A stretch of DNA of 64,000 nucleotides from Terripilifer ovatus. Lineage in GTDB: Bacteria; Pseudomonadota; Alphaproteobacteria; Rhizobiales; Beijerinckiaceae. The notes under the pieces are model-generated. The model searched no databases. It was not told the origin of the DNA and saw only the letters and a list, made by a program, of their open reading frames with translations. Where the stretch lies: NCBI GenBank assembly GCA_029222685.1, contig JARHVB010000011.1, positions 1 to 64,000 of the forward strand, in the 5' to 3' direction. Each line of letters opens with the position of its first letter. Position 1 is the first letter of the stretch. A program made the position numbers and the translations under genes. Below are positions 18,735-28,428 of this stretch, piece by piece.

Positions 18735-19904
18735 TCACTCAGCCGCGCTCGCCAATTCGAGCGGCCTGGTCCGGGCCAGATCCTTGATCTGCGGATAGAC
18801 CTCCCTGGCGAACAAGGTCATGCTCTTCACGGTGCGGGCGTGATCGAGCGAGCCGGCCTGCTGCATCATGAGCAAGTGGTCGAAACCACCGACGAGCGTG
18901 TAGAGCCGCTTGATCTGTGCCGCGACGCTGTCGGGAGTGCCGTAGACCATCACGCCTTCCTCCTTCAGGAATTCCAGCGACTTCTGCCGCATGGCGTCGG
19001 TACGGCCGGTGAATGTGCCCTTCAACGCTTGCACGTTGAATTCCACCGGCACATAGCCCGGCGGATTGCGGTATTGCGGCTCCGACTTCGCGGCAAGGTA
19101 CCAGGTCAGCTCGCGCGCACCCTTTTCCGCTTCCTCTTCCGTATCGGCCGTATAGACAAGCGGCATATAGGCGGTGCCGCCGCCGCCGGGCAGGCCGGTG
19201 TCGCGGAAGGCGCTGCGATAGCCGTCGAACATCCACTTCACCTTCGCATGCGGCTGCAGGAAGGTGGCGAAGACATAGCCGCGTGCGGCGGCCTTCTTGA
19301 TGTTGTCGAGATCACTCGAGCCGGTGATCCAGACCGCCGGATGCGGCGTCTGATAGGGACGCGGCCAGAGGTTGACGGCGCGCCGGTGCGTGAACCTGCC
19401 TTCGAAATTGAACGGGCCGTCGACGGACTGCCATGCCTTCACGCAAAGATCGATGCCTTCCCACAGGCGTTCCACCGTCTGCGTCGGGTTGGTGTTGGCG
19501 GCGAAGATTTCATACGGTACGCCGCGGACGAAACCGACATCGAGACGTCCGCGCGAAATGCAGTCGATCATCGCCATCTCTTCGGCGATGCGGATCGGGT
19601 CGCCGCGGTTGGCGACCGGGTTGCCGAGAATGCAGATGCGCCCCTTGCTGGTCTGGCGTGCGAGAATGGCGGCGGTGAGCGGGGCGGCGACGTCGAGGCA
19701 GGTCGCGGTCTGGTGGTGCTCGTTGCAAAGCAGGTTCAGGCCGAGATCGTCGGCGATCATATATTCATCGAGATAGCGGTTGTAGAGATCGGCGCCGATC
19801 ATCGGGTCGTAGTGCTGGTTCGACAGCGACACGCGCATCGTCGACAGGCTCTCCAGCGGCGGCAGGTTCGGGTAGGGCATTTCGGTGAAGTGCCAGGCAA
19901 GCAT
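18735..19904 (-). CDS. LLM-class flavin-dependent monooxygenase (module 2)
   Basis: A 389-residue luciferase-like flavin monooxygenase. Starting at ATG 19904 gives MLAWHFTEMPYPNLPP, a proper first barrel strand; the longer frame to 20048 overlaps the hydrolase gene and is rejected. Family marks are LCNEHHQTATCLD, IRIAEEMAMIDCISRGRL, DVGFVRGVPYEI and LWPRPYQTPHPAVWITGSS. It is longer than its two paralogues in the window, with an insertion around RNPPGYVPVEFNVQALKG. It starts 20 bases after the hydrolase stop. The substrate is unknown. Confidence 0.9.
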   Translation of the reverse strand: MLAWHFTEMPYPNLPPLESLSTMRVSLSNQHYDPMIGADLYNRYLDEYMIADDLGLNLLCNEHHQTATCLDVAAPLTAAILARQTSKGRICILGNPVANRGDPIRIAEEMAMIDCISRGRLDVGFVRGVPYEIFAANTNPTQTVERLWEGIDLCVKAWQSVDGPFNFEGRFTHRRAVNLWPRPYQTPHPAVWITGSSDLDNIKKAAARGYVFATFLQPHAKVKWMFDGYRSAFRDTGLPGGGGTAYMPLVYTADTEEEAEKGARELTWYLAAKSEPQYRNPPGYVPVEFNVQALKGTFTGRTDAMRQKSLEFLKEEGVMVYGTPDSVAAQIKRLYTLVGGFDHLLMMQQAGSLDHARTVKSMTLFAREVYPQIKDLARTRPLELASAAE

Positions 19905-19923
19905 GTTGAAAGCCCTCGTGCGC

Positions 19924-20706
19924 TTAGTTGATGAAGGGATGGAGCGTGGCCAGAAAGCTTTCCGGCGCTTCGAGATGCGGGTAGTGGCCGGCGCCGGCGA
20001 TGGTCGCGAATTTCGCGCCGGGAATGAGGTTCGCATAGGCTTCGCCATAGGCGGTATCGACGATGCCGTCCTTCTCGCCCCAGATCAGCAGGGCAGGCAC
20101 ATCGATCCGGTGCAGCCGCTCGCGCAGCTTCGGATTGTGCATATAGGGATCCCAGCAGAAGCGGGCGAAGCTTTCTATGTTGCGCGCCACGACCGTGAGT
20201 TGATCGTCGTTCATCTGCGAGAAATCGCGCTTGCCCTTTTCGACATCGGCCCATTTCGCCGCCGCAACCTCTGCGGGATGCGATGTCCAGATGTCCATGA
20301 TGTCACGGTCGAAGGGCCCGCGGACCTTGATGCCGTAGGCGTCGACAAGTACGATGCGCGAAATCCGCGACGTGTTCTTGACCGCCATTTCTGCTGCGAC
20401 CCAGCCGCCGAACGAGCAGCCGAGAACGGTGACGTCGGTCAGATCGAGCTTATCGAGCAGGTCGAGAAGGATGTAGGAAATGTCGTCGGCGTTGGCGATC
20501 CAGTCCGGCCGCTCCGAAACGCCGAAACCCGGCAGCGACGGAATGATAACCTCGAACTGTTTGGCAAGCGCATCGAGAAACGGCGCCTCGCGTTCCAGTT
20601 GTTCCTCTCCTGCAAGCAGAAGAAGAGGCTTTCCGGCGCCCCGTCGTTCAACCTCCAGCAAAAGGTTCTGGATTGATACGCTGCTGCTCTGGGCTGTCGA
20701 CGGCAT
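19924..20706 (-). CDS. alpha/beta hydrolase (LLM module 2)
   Basis: A 260-residue hydrolase with a complete triad: Ser98 in GCSFGG, Asp213 in GEKDGIVD and His241 in GAGHYPHLEAPESF. The PSLPGFGVSERP segment before the nucleophile is typical of epoxide hydrolase/haloalkane dehalogenase/MhpC-like enzymes. It has no signal peptide. The ATG at 20706 is followed by MPSTAQSSSVSIQN. It is the first gene of a hydrolase-LLM-AraC run, and the order is the reverse of module 1, where the LLM comes first. It likely works on the same compound as the LLM enzyme; that is inference. Confidence 0.87.
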   Translation of the reverse strand: MPSTAQSSSVSIQNLLLEVERRGAGKPLLLLAGEEQLEREAPFLDALAKQFEVIIPSLPGFGVSERPDWIANADDISYILLDLLDKLDLTDVTVLGCSFGGWVAAEMAVKNTSRISRIVLVDAYGIKVRGPFDRDIMDIWTSHPAEVAAAKWADVEKGKRDFSQMNDDQLTVVARNIESFARFCWDPYMHNPKLRERLHRIDVPALLIWGEKDGIVDTAYGEAYANLIPGAKFATIAGAGHYPHLEAPESFLATLHPFIN

Positions 20707-20936
20707 CTCAAGGTCCTTCGGGGCGCTTGTTTCGTTGGTCGGCGGGATTTATCCGCTTGCATGACCGTGCAGGCACAGTGGCGTGTGCCGCCGGCGGCGG
20801 TCAATGCGATGGCGGTTCCGTTTTGCACATGCGCGCAATAGTTATACTTTGAGCGCGATATTGTTGTCTGGTAGAGGCAAATACAGCAAAGTCCGCATTC
20901 AGCCGGCTCGGCCCATCAAATCATCAGGAGTTCGAC

Positions 20937-22148
20937 GTGTCCTCATCCTCGCCCGTCTCGCACGCCGACCGCGCAGCCTTCGTCTGGGATGACCCGTTCC
21001 TGTTCGAGGACCAGCTCGGCGAAGAGGAGCGTATGATTCGCGACACGGCTCGCGCCTATGCGCAGGACAAGCTATTGCCGCGCGTGGTCGAAGCTTATGC
21101 CAGGGAGACCATCGACCGTGATCTTATTCCGGAGATGGGCGAGCTTGGCCTGCTCGGCGTGACGATCCCCGAGGAATACGGCGCCGCCGGCGCGAACTAC
21201 GTCTCATACGGCCTGGTGGCGCGCGAACTCGAGCGGGTCGATTCCGGCTATCGCTCGACGCTCAGCGTGCAGTCGTCGCTGGTCATGCACCCGATCTGGG
21301 CCTATGGCGACACGCAGCAGAAGCAGAAATACCTGCCGAAGCTCGCCAGCGGCAAGCTGGTCGGTTGTTTCGGTCTGACGGAGCCCGATGCTGGGTCAGA
21401 TCCAGGCAGCATGAAGACGCGGGCCGAGAAAGTCTCGGACGGTTATCGGCTGACCGGATCGAAGATCTGGATTTCCAACGCACCCATCGCCGACGTCTTC
21501 ATCATCTGGGCCAAGTCCGACGCGCACAAAGGCCAGATCAAGGGCTTCATCCTTGAAAAGGGCATGAAGGGCCTGTCGGCGCCGAAGATCGAGGGCAAGC
21601 TGTCGCTGCGCACCTCGGTGACAGGAGAAGTCGTACTCGATGGCGTGGTCGTGCCGGAAGACAGCCTGCTGCCGAACGTCGCCGGTCTCAAGGGCCCGTT
21701 CGGCTGTCTCAATCGCGCCCGCTACGGCATCGCCTGGGGCGCCATGGGGGCGGCGGAAGATTGCTGGCATCGCGCCCGCCAATATACGCTCGACCGCAAG
21801 CAGTTTGGCCGGCCGCTGGCGGCAACCCAACTCGTGCAGAAGAAGCTGGCCGACATGCAGACGGAAATCTCGCTCGGCCTGCAGGCAGCCTTGCGCGTCG
21901 GCCGGCTGATGGACGAGGGCAAGGCCGCGCCGGAGGCCATCTCCATCATCAAGCGCAACAACGCCGGCAAGGCGCTCGACATCGCCAGGCTCGCACGCGA
22001 CATGCATGGCGGCAACGGCATTCATGGCGAATATCACGTGATGCGCCATGCGCAGAACCTCGAAACCGTCAACACCTATGAGGGCGCCCACGACGTGCAT
22101 GCGCTGATTCTCGGCCGCGCGCAGACGGGCCTGCAGGCGTTTTTCTAG
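20937..22148 (+). CDS. gcdH: glutaryl-CoA dehydrogenase
   Basis: A 403-residue FAD acyl-CoA dehydrogenase. GcdH oxidises and decarboxylates glutaryl-CoA to crotonyl-CoA in lysine, tryptophan and aromatic catabolism. Marks: [17 protein letters not shown] (FAD/substrate), [26 protein letters not shown] and the catalytic base Glu382 in [18 protein letters not shown]. The YEGxHD context is specific for GcdH over short-chain paralogues. The GTG at 20937 follows AGGAG. A carrier of the ArsB/NhaD type follows 35 bases downstream, probably in the same transcript. Confidence 0.94.
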   Translation: MSSSSPVSHADRAAFVWDDPFLFEDQLGEEERMIRDTARAYAQDKLLPRVVEAYARETIDRDLIPEMGELGLLGVTIPEEYGAAGANYVSYGLVARELERVDSGYRSTLSVQSSLVMHPIWAYGDTQQKQKYLPKLASGKLVGCFGLTEPDAGSDPGSMKTRAEKVSDGYRLTGSKIWISNAPIADVFIIWAKSDAHKGQIKGFILEKGMKGLSAPKIEGKLSLRTSVTGEVVLDGVVVPEDSLLPNVAGLKGPFGCLNRARYGIAWGAMGAAEDCWHRARQYTLDRKQFGRPLAATQLVQKKLADMQTEISLGLQAALRVGRLMDEGKAAPEAISIIKRNNAGKALDIARLARDMHGGNGIHGEYHVMRHAQNLETVNTYEGAHDVHALILGRAQTGLQAFF

Positions 22149-22183
22149 AAGCACGCAAAAGCAAGAACATTATTGGGGGGAAG

Positions 22184-23521
22184 ATGAACGCCCATGCTGT
22201 CTCGCAGCCGATCTTCGGCCTCAGTCCGATGTGGCTGTCGGCGGTGCTGCTTGGCGCCGTTTATGCCGCGCTGATCTGGGACAAGATCAACCGCGCCATT
22301 GTCGCGCTGCTTGGTTTGAGCGTCGTCATTCTCTCCGGCCTGCTGTCGCAGGATGAGGCGGTCAAGGGCATCGACACCAACACGATCGGGCTGCTCACCG
22401 GCATGATGATCCTGGTGTCGATCTCGCGCCGCTCGGGCATGTTCGAATATGTCGCTGTCGTCGCCGCTCAGCTTGCCAAGGCCCATCCAGCCGGCATTCT
22501 CCTGCTCCTGTCACTGGCGACGGCGATTCTCTCGGCTTTGCTCGACAACGTCACGACGGTGCTTTTGATCGTTCCGGTGACCCTGCACATCACGCGCGAG
22601 TTGGAAATTCCGCCCTATCCCTTCCTGTTCGCCGAAATCCTTGCCTCCAACATCGGCGGCACCGCGACCCTGATCGGCGACCCACCAAACATCCTCATCG
22701 GTTCGCTTGTCGGTCTTTCGTTCAATTCCTTCATCGTGCATCTCGCACCGGTCATCGTCATCATCATGCTGGTGCAGGCGGCGATCACGCATCTGGTCTG
22801 GGGTCGCGCCATGAAAGCCAGCCCCGGCCATCGCGCCAAGGTCATGACCATGCAGCCGGCCGAAACGATCAAGGATATGACCTTGCTCAAACAGGCCTTG
22901 TGCGTGCTCACTGTGGTCATTACCGCGTTTATTTTCGCGCGCCCGCTGCATCTCGAGCCGGCGACGATCGCCATCGCCGGCGCGGCGGTGCTGATGTTCC
23001 TGGACAACTGGCAGCATCATACCGACACCCAGGCCGTGAACGTCCACCGCACGTTTTCCGACATCGAGTGGATCACGATCTTCTTCTTCGCCGGACTGTT
23101 CGTCATCGTCCATTCCGTTGAAGTGGGTGGGCTGCTCAATCTGCTGGCGCAGGGGCTGGTCGCCGCCACCGGCGGAAATCTGCCGCGCACTGGCTTCGCA
23201 GTGCTATGGGCTTCGGCGGTTCTGTCGGCCATCGTCGACAATATCCCCTTTGTCGCGACGATGATTCCCCTGATCAAGAGCATGGCGCCGGCCTTCGGCG
23301 GGCCGGACAAGATCGAACCGCTCTGGTGGTGCCTTTCGCTCGGCGCCTGTCTCGGCGGCAATGGCACGCTGATCGGCGCCTCAGCCAACCTGACGGTGGC
23401 CGGCATCGCCGAGCGCAACGGCATCGGCTTCAGCTTCTGGACCTACACGAAATTCGCTTTTCCGATGATGCTGGTCAGCGTCGCCATCGCGCATCTCTAC
23501 GTGTGGTGGCGGTATTTCTGA
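22184..23521 (+). CDS. ArsB/NhaD/SLC13-type ion or dicarboxylate carrier
   Basis: A 445-residue inner-membrane carrier with about eleven or twelve helices in two repeats. Repeat motifs are LLDNVTTVLLIVPVTLHI with GGTATLIGDPPNILIGS in the first half, and AIVDNIPFVATMIPLIKSM with GGNGTLIGASANLTVAGI in the second. These DN and GD/GA-P-N-x turns mark the ion transporter superfamily (arsenite, Na+/H+ and dicarboxylate carriers). The ATG follows GGGGGGAAG. Lying next to gcdH suggests a dicarboxylate such as glutarate, but family alone does not settle this, and no ars genes are present. Confidence 0.85.
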   Translation: MNAHAVSQPIFGLSPMWLSAVLLGAVYAALIWDKINRAIVALLGLSVVILSGLLSQDEAVKGIDTNTIGLLTGMMILVSISRRSGMFEYVAVVAAQLAKAHPAGILLLLSLATAILSALLDNVTTVLLIVPVTLHITRELEIPPYPFLFAEILASNIGGTATLIGDPPNILIGSLVGLSFNSFIVHLAPVIVIIMLVQAAITHLVWGRAMKASPGHRAKVMTMQPAETIKDMTLLKQALCVLTVVITAFIFARPLHLEPATIAIAGAAVLMFLDNWQHHTDTQAVNVHRTFSDIEWITIFFFAGLFVIVHSVEVGGLLNLLAQGLVAATGGNLPRTGFAVLWASAVLSAIVDNIPFVATMIPLIKSMAPAFGGPDKIEPLWWCLSLGACLGGNGTLIGASANLTVAGIAERNGIGFSFWTYTKFAFPMMLVSVAIAHLYVWWRYF

Positions 23522-23556
23522 TGTGACGGTGTGAATGCCTGTGGCAGCGCATCCCA

Positions 23557-23679
23557 AGCCCTCATCCTGAGGAGCAACGCGATAGCGTTGCGTCTCGAAG
23601 GACGAGGGAGTTGCAAGGGCGAGGCTGACGCCCCCGTCCTTCGAGACGCGCCCTTCAGGCGCTCCTCAGGATGAGGGCT
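23557..23679. repeat. inverted pair of REP-like palindromic repeats (locus 1)
   Basis: Two units in head-to-head orientation: unit A 23557-23610 and unit A' 23631-23679. The 19-base arm AGCCCTCATCCTGAGGAGC (23557-23575) is matched exactly by its reverse complement at 23661-23679. Inside each unit the outer arms are conserved (CTCATCCTGAGGAGC ... GCGTCTCGAAGGACG), but the inner stem differs: CAACGC/GCGTTG in A and GCGCC/GGCGC in A'. A second pair of the same family lies at 57630-57752. It sits between convergent genes, so it could also act as a bidirectional terminator. Confidence 0.9.
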
Positions 23680-23682
23680 TCT

Positions 23683-23724
23683 GCAAATAGAAAGGGCTCG
23701 AAGCAGACATGCTTCGAACCCTTC
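23683..23724 (-). terminator. pckA intrinsic terminator
   Basis: Stem 23693-23704 with 23711-23722 (AGGGCTCGAAGC / GCTTCGAACCCT), loop six bases. The one imperfect pair is a G-U wobble only in the minus-strand RNA, so the hairpin is better on the pckA side. A T-rich tail (TTTCTATTTG in minus sense) follows. Confidence 0.75.
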
Positions 23725-23744
23725 AAATTCTTTTATTTTAAAAC

Positions 23745-25358
23745 TTACTCGGCGGCGATGCGCGAGAACGGCGCGGCGTCGCGCACCTTGGCGTCGACAT
23801 GGCTTTCGAACTCGACGAAGTTCTTCCGGAACATGTCGACGAGATGTTTCGCGGTTGCTGCGAACTCGGCCTTGTTGGCCCAGGTCTTCACCGGCTCGAG
23901 GATGTGCGGCTCGACGCCCGGCACCGACGTCGGCACGGCAAGGCCGAAATAGGGGTCGGTGCGGAACGTCGCCTTGTTGAGCGAGCCGTCGAGCGCGGCG
24001 GTCAGCAGGCGGCGGGTGACGCGGATGGGCATGCGGCGGCCGGTGCCCTCCTTGCCGCCGGTCCAGCCGGTGTTGACGAGCCAGCAGTCGACCGAATGCT
24101 TGGCGATCAGTTCGCGCAGCAGGTTGCCGTAGATGGACGGATGCAGCGGCAGGAAGGGATGGCCGAAGCAGGTCGAGAATGTCGCTTCCGGTCCGGTGAC
24201 GCCCTTCTCGGTGCCGGCGACCTTCGCGGTATAGCCCGAGAGGAAGTGATACATGGCCTGCGCCGGATCGAGCTTGGCGATCGGCGGCAGCACGCCGAAG
24301 GCGTCGCAGGTCAGCATGATGATGTTCTTGGGCTGGCCGGCGCGGCCGGTGCGCGATGCGTTGGAGATGAAATCCAGCGGATAGGCGACCCGGGTATTCT
24401 CGGTCTTTTCTTCGCAGTCGAAATCGGGCTCGCGGGTCACTGTGTCGAACACGACGTTTTCAAGCACAGTGCCGAAGCGTTCCGTCGTGGCGTAGATTTC
24501 AGGCTCGGCCTCGCGCGACAGGCGGATCGCCTTGGCATAGCAGCCGCCTTCGAAATTGAACACGCCTTCCTTGCCCCAGCCGTGCTCGTCGTCGCCGATG
24601 AGAATGCGGTTCGGATCTTGCGACAGCGTCGTCTTGCCGGTGCCGGACAGGCCGAAGAACACCGCCACGTCGCCATCATCGCCGACATTGGCGGAGGCAT
24701 GCATCGGCATGACGTTCTGCTCGGGCAGGGTCCAGTTGAGCCAGGTGAAGACCGATTTCTTCATTTCACCGGCATAGTTGGTGCCGCCGATGAGCACGAT
24801 CTTGCGGGTGAAATCCAGCGCGATGATCGTCTCGCTCCTGCAGCCGTGGCGCTTCGGATCAGCCTTGAACGACGGCAGGTCGATGATCGTCAGGTCGGGA
24901 ACATAACTGGCGAGTTCGGTCTTGTCCGGGCGGATCAGCAGATTGCGGATGAACAGCGAGTGCCAGGCGAATTCGGTGATGACGCGGGACTTGACGCGGA
25001 AGGCGGGATCGGCGCCGCCGTAGAGGTCTTGAACAAAGAGATCCTTGCCTTCGGCATGTTTGCGGAAGTCTTGCAGCAGCACGTCGAATTGTTCGGGCGT
25101 CAGCGCGTTATTGTTTCCCCACCATACTTTCTTCTCGGTGGTTGCGTCGCGGACGGTGTGTTTGTCTTTCGGCGAGCGGCCGGTGTGGATGCCAGTCTCG
25201 GCATTGATGGGGCCGCCCGGCATGATGACCGCTTCGTTGCGGCGGATAGACTCTTCATACAGCATCGGCGCGTGCAGATTGTAGAAGACCGTGCCGAGAT
25301 CCTTGAGGCCGAATTTATCGACGCCATAGGATGCGTTGAAGGTGCCCACCTGTTTCAT
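23745..25358 (-). CDS. pckA: phosphoenolpyruvate carboxykinase (ATP)
   Basis: A 537-residue gluconeogenic enzyme: oxaloacetate plus ATP to phosphoenolpyruvate, CO2 and ADP. Seen are the substrate loop [10 protein letters not shown] (residues 58-67), [14 protein letters not shown], the kinase P-loop [11 protein letters not shown] (236-246), a Mg2+ site in DDEHGW and the late [15 protein letters not shown]. The ATG at 25358 gives [12 protein letters not shown], and the 27 extra codons upstream are rejected. In many Rhizobiales pckA lies next to chvI; here two genes (HugZ-like and TctC-like) intervene. Confidence 0.97.
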   Translation of the reverse strand: MKQVGTFNASYGVDKFGLKDLGTVFYNLHAPMLYEESIRRNEAVIMPGGPINAETGIHTGRSPKDKHTVRDATTEKKVWWGNNNALTPEQFDVLLQDFRKHAEGKDLFVQDLYGGADPAFRVKSRVITEFAWHSLFIRNLLIRPDKTELASYVPDLTIIDLPSFKADPKRHGCRSETIIALDFTRKIVLIGGTNYAGEMKKSVFTWLNWTLPEQNVMPMHASANVGDDGDVAVFFGLSGTGKTTLSQDPNRILIGDDEHGWGKEGVFNFEGGCYAKAIRLSREAEPEIYATTERFGTVLENVVFDTVTREPDFDCEEKTENTRVAYPLDFISNASRTGRAGQPKNIIMLTCDAFGVLPPIAKLDPAQAMYHFLSGYTAKVAGTEKGVTGPEATFSTCFGHPFLPLHPSIYGNLLRELIAKHSVDCWLVNTGWTGGKEGTGRRMPIRVTRRLLTAALDGSLNKATFRTDPYFGLAVPTSVPGVEPHILEPVKTWANKAEFAATAKHLVDMFRKNFVEFESHVDAKVRDAAPFSRIAAE

Positions 25359-25448
25359 TGCTGACTCCGAGTGAATCCAATTGCTGCTGCGCTGGAGGCG
25401 GGAACGCCTACGGGCCGTTGCTGTATGGTTGAGCGGCACCTTTAGTAT

Positions 25449-25464
25449 CCCCGGCCTGCCGGGG
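25449..25464. promoter_or_regulatory. GC-rich perfect hairpin upstream of pckA
   Basis: CCCCGGC (25449-25455) and GCCGGGG (25458-25464) form a perfect 7-base stem with a two-base loop, about 90 bases ahead of the pckA start and 80 bases after the HugZ-like stop. On the minus strand it is followed by GATACTAAAGG, a possible -10. It could be a terminator for the upstream gene without a T-run, or an operator for pckA. Confidence 0.4.
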
Positions 25465-25544
25465 CAAGGTCGCGATCATCTCATATGACATGGCGCTTAA
25501 CGATTTTTCGCTGCCCTGCATCGCAAAACGCGTTGTGCGGTGCA

Positions 25545-26318
25545 TCATTCTTTCGCGCGGGCCGCTGCGGCCAATTGGGCGAGGCTGAGCCGGAGCGTGG
25601 CCGCATCGGTCACAAACTGCGGAAATGGCAGCCTCGCAGTCAGATCTCCCATCGCCATATCGATACCGTCGGGGTCGATTCCGGTGAGGCGCCAGCGTCC
25701 GTCAGGCTCGCCGCAGAGCTTTGTGGCATAGAGCCGCACCGCTTCCGCGTGATCGGCGTTCATATGCGCGAGGGCGGAGGGTTCGGCTTCCATCAGCGCC
25801 GCAGCGCCGGCCAGCGGTGTCAGTACGGCCTCAGCGGTAAAGTCGGCGGCGCGGGCGAAGCCGCCGTTGAGATGGACGCCGGCGATTTCGAGCCGGTAAA
25901 AAGCGAAATCGCCGAAATCGGCGTAGAGCGCCGACTTGGGATGCCGCGCCAGAAAGCGCAGCTTCAGCCGCTCCCGTTCCGCTGCAGCGTCGATGCGTCG
26001 CACCCGGCCCGTCACCGTCAGGCGTGGATGGGCAAGCGGGTCGCCCTTGCCGCCCTCGGCCAGCAGGATCGACGCGCGCGGATCCGCAGCGAGGTTCTTC
26101 GTATGCGCCGCGAGACCGGACATCAGCAGCACCGGCGCACCGTCGAAATCGGTGGCGACATTGACGAGGGTGGCGAATGGCGTGCCGTCGCCCGACAAGC
26201 TCGCCAGCGCGCCGGCCCGGACGCTGCGCAGCAGGCGCTTGGAAACGGCAATCGCGTCATATCCCGGCGGGACCCCGGGAACGGCTGCTGCCTCGCTTCT
26301 GCTCGCCTCTGTCGTCAT
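25545..26318 (-). CDS. HugZ-like / pyridoxamine-phosphate-oxidase-fold protein with DUF2470
   Basis: A 257-residue protein with an N-terminal split-barrel FMN-binding fold (GALASLSGDGTPFATLVNVATDFDG, then LTVTGRVRRID) and a C-terminal DUF2470-like domain starting near ALAHMNADHAEAVRLYATKL. This two-domain layout is that of HugZ-type haem-degrading proteins and related flavin-binding proteins. The MNADHAEA segment holds the conserved His/Asp pair. Haem oxygenase activity cannot be claimed from sequence alone. It is upstream of pckA and downstream of a TctC-like gene, all on the minus strand, with a 27-base gap to the latter. Confidence 0.85.
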   Translation of the reverse strand: MTTEASRSEAAAVPGVPPGYDAIAVSKRLLRSVRAGALASLSGDGTPFATLVNVATDFDGAPVLLMSGLAAHTKNLAADPRASILLAEGGKGDPLAHPRLTVTGRVRRIDAAAERERLKLRFLARHPKSALYADFGDFAFYRLEIAGVHLNGGFARAADFTAEAVLTPLAGAAALMEAEPSALAHMNADHAEAVRLYATKLCGEPDGRWRLTGIDPDGIDMAMGDLTARLPFPQFVTDAATLRLSLAQLAAAARAKE

Positions 26319-26345
26319 AATCCTATCCGTTCCCGTTGCCGGCCT

Positions 26346-27320
26346 TCAGGGTTTCAGACCGCCCGTGGTCTTTAAGATCGCCTCGACCGTCTTGCGCTGG
26401 TCTTCGATCAACCGGGTGAATTCAGCCGGCGTCGTCGTGCGCACGAAGCTTCCCATCTTTTGCATCCGCGGCGTCAGGTCCGGATCGGCGCCGATGACCT
26501 TGATGTCTGCCGCCATCCGTTCGCGCACGGCGTCGGGCATGTCCTTCGGCCCGAAGAAGCCGCAGAAACTGACGACCGTCAATTCCGGCATGCCGAGCTC
26601 CTTGGCGGTCGGAACATTGGGAACCTGCGGGGCGCGCGTTCCATTCAACACCATCAGGATGTCGGCCTCCTTGGACTCAAGCAACGGCACGATGCTGGCG
26701 TAGGATGTCGCATAGGCCTGGATACGGCCCTGTGCGAGGTCCTGCAGGGCCGAGCCGAGCACGGTATAGGGCACATAGGCCATATCCAGCTGGTTGCTGC
26801 GCAGGAAAGAGCCGAAGAGCAGGAACGGCAGGCCCTGTGTGGCACTCCAGTTCAACTTGCCGGCTTCCGCCCGGGCTTTCTTCTTGAGCGCATCCAGACT
26901 GTCGATGCCGGTCGTTTTCGACACCGCGAAAATCTGCACGAAATCGGCCACCACGGCGATGGGCTTCAGATCGGTCGCCGGATCGTAAGGCAGCTTCGAG
27001 GGCGCAGTGAACGGGCTGATGGTGATCGGGCCGCCGAAGGAGCACAGCAGGGTGTGATCGTCGTTGGCGTTGACGAAGGCTGAGACGCCCGTCACCCCGT
27101 CCGCCCCGGGGCGGTTCTCGACCACGACGGCCTGACCCCATTTCTGCGCCAGCTTCTCCGAGAAAATCCGGCAGGAAATGTCGATGCCCGTACCCGGCGG
27201 CTGCGGGGTGATGACGCGGACGGTCCGGGTGGGCCAGGCTGGCGTTTGGGCCAGAGCCGGCGCGGCGATGGCAGAGATTGAAAAAGTGGTGAACGCGAGC
27301 ACGCGGCACAAAGAAATCAT
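26346..27320 (-). CDS. Bug/TctC-type periplasmic binding protein 2
   Basis: A 324-residue tripartite tricarboxylate transporter receptor. The signal peptide covers about residues 1-24 (ending APALAQTP). The mature start WPTRTVRVITPQPPGTGID and the VVENRPGADG loop are standard for the family. There is no TctAB nearby. It is the first gene of the run TctC-HugZ-like-pckA on the minus strand and is divergent from chvI. It is clearly distinct from the two other TctC proteins here, whose opening motif is RGKT(I/F). Confidence 0.9.
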   Translation of the reverse strand: MISLCRVLAFTTFSISAIAAPALAQTPAWPTRTVRVITPQPPGTGIDISCRIFSEKLAQKWGQAVVVENRPGADGVTGVSAFVNANDDHTLLCSFGGPITISPFTAPSKLPYDPATDLKPIAVVADFVQIFAVSKTTGIDSLDALKKKARAEAGKLNWSATQGLPFLLFGSFLRSNQLDMAYVPYTVLGSALQDLAQGRIQAYATSYASIVPLLESKEADILMVLNGTRAPQVPNVPTAKELGMPELTVVSFCGFFGPKDMPDAVRERMAADIKVIGADPDLTPRMQKMGSFVRTTTPAEFTRLIEDQRKTVEAILKTTGGLKP

Positions 27321-27668
27321 GGCTTTTAGGTCCCCTCCCGGCGCGAAACTGGCTCGTTTCGACGCATTTCAGACGCAGATTAGCGCGCAGAACCGCCCCT
27401 GTCGCGTATCCGAAAGCGGCGGTTGACTCTTTTCGACGGGAGTAAGGGTGATTTTTCAGCCGGATGCCTATATAATAACAGCGATTGCGTAAAAGACTGG
27501 GGCAGGGCTCCGGTCCCAGTTTCGAATGCGTCGCTGGCAGTCGGGCCGTAAAGCGTCACAATTCCGCCTGCAATCGTGCCGAGTTTCGCCGCGCTCTCCT
27601 GTTCGGTGCGTAATGACGCGGAATTCCTATGGAATCTGGCGTGACGTACCGCGAACTGAGGATTTTTG
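27321..27668. promoter_or_regulatory. divergent control region between TctC-2 and chvI
   Basis: A 348-base gene-free stretch. An exact TATAAT lies at 27471-27476 in the chvI direction, about 190 bases ahead of the ATG, but no good -35 stands 16-18 bases before it. A TTGACT at 27423 is too far away to pair. Nothing else is recognisable, and the ChvI operator is not well enough defined for me to call. Confidence 0.35.
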
Positions 27669-28367
27669 ATGCCGACCATTGCTCTCGTAGACGACGACCG
27701 CAACATCCTGACCTCGGTCTCCATCGCCCTTGAAGGCGAGGGCTACCGCGTCCAGACCTACAACGACGGATCCAGCGCCCTCGACGGGCTGCGCACGAAT
27801 CCGCCTGATCTTGCGATCTTCGATATCAAGATGCCCCGTATGGACGGTATGGAGCTGCTCCGCCGCCTGCGTCAGAAATCCGACCTGCCGGTCATTTTCC
27901 TGACGTCCAAGGACGAAGAGATCGACGAATTGTTCGGTCTCAAGATGGGCGCGGACGATTTCATCCGCAAACCCTTCTCGCAGCGTCTGCTGGTGGAACG
28001 TGTCAAGGCGATCCTGCGCCGCTTCAATCCGAAAGAGGCTTCGACCGCCAAGGAAACCGAAGCCCGGATTCTGGAGCGCGGCCAGCTCAAGATGGACCCG
28101 GAGCGGCATACCTGCACCTGGAATGGCGAAGCCGTCACGTTGACGGTGACCGAATTCCTCATCCTGCAGGCGCTGGCGCAGCGGCCGGGCGTCGTCAAAA
28201 GCCGCAATGCCCTGATGGATGCGGCCTATGATGACCAGGTTTACGTCGATGACCGCACGATCGACAGCCACATCAAGCGCCTGCGCAAGAAGTTCAAGGT
28301 CGTCGATGACGATTTTGAAATGATCGAGACGCTTTACGGCGTTGGCTATCGCTTCAAGGAGGCGTAA
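27669..28367 (+). CDS. chvI: two-component response regulator ChvI
   Basis: A 232-residue OmpR/PhoB-type regulator. The receiver has the acidic pocket DDD (8-10), phospho-acceptor Asp52 in [10 protein letters not shown], Thr in FLTSKDE and Lys in [10 protein letters not shown]. The C-terminal winged helix contains [30 protein letters not shown] and [17 protein letters not shown], the ChvI form. ChvI with ChvG governs envelope, acid and host-adaptation genes in Rhizobiales. ATG 27669 is used; a TTG three bases before it is not needed. It is first of the chvI-chvG-hprK-EIIA-HPr series. Confidence 0.95.
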   Translation: MPTIALVDDDRNILTSVSIALEGEGYRVQTYNDGSSALDGLRTNPPDLAIFDIKMPRMDGMELLRRLRQKSDLPVIFLTSKDEEIDELFGLKMGADDFIRKPFSQRLLVERVKAILRRFNPKEASTAKETEARILERGQLKMDPERHTCTWNGEAVTLTVTEFLILQALAQRPGVVKSRNALMDAAYDDQVYVDDRTIDSHIKRLRKKFKVVDDDFEMIETLYGVGYRFKEA

Positions 28368-28428
28368 CAGAAGGCCCTAAACGTGCCGCCTGTCCGCTGC
28401 GGACAGGAACGAAGACCACGGGCAGCCG

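Noticed and set aside
23799..25364. A 521-codon plus-strand frame opposite pckA
   Set aside because: Antisense shadow; pckA is unambiguous on the other strand.
27421..27476. TTGACT and TATAAT as one chvI promoter
   Set aside because: The elements are 42 bases apart, far from the 16-18 needed.
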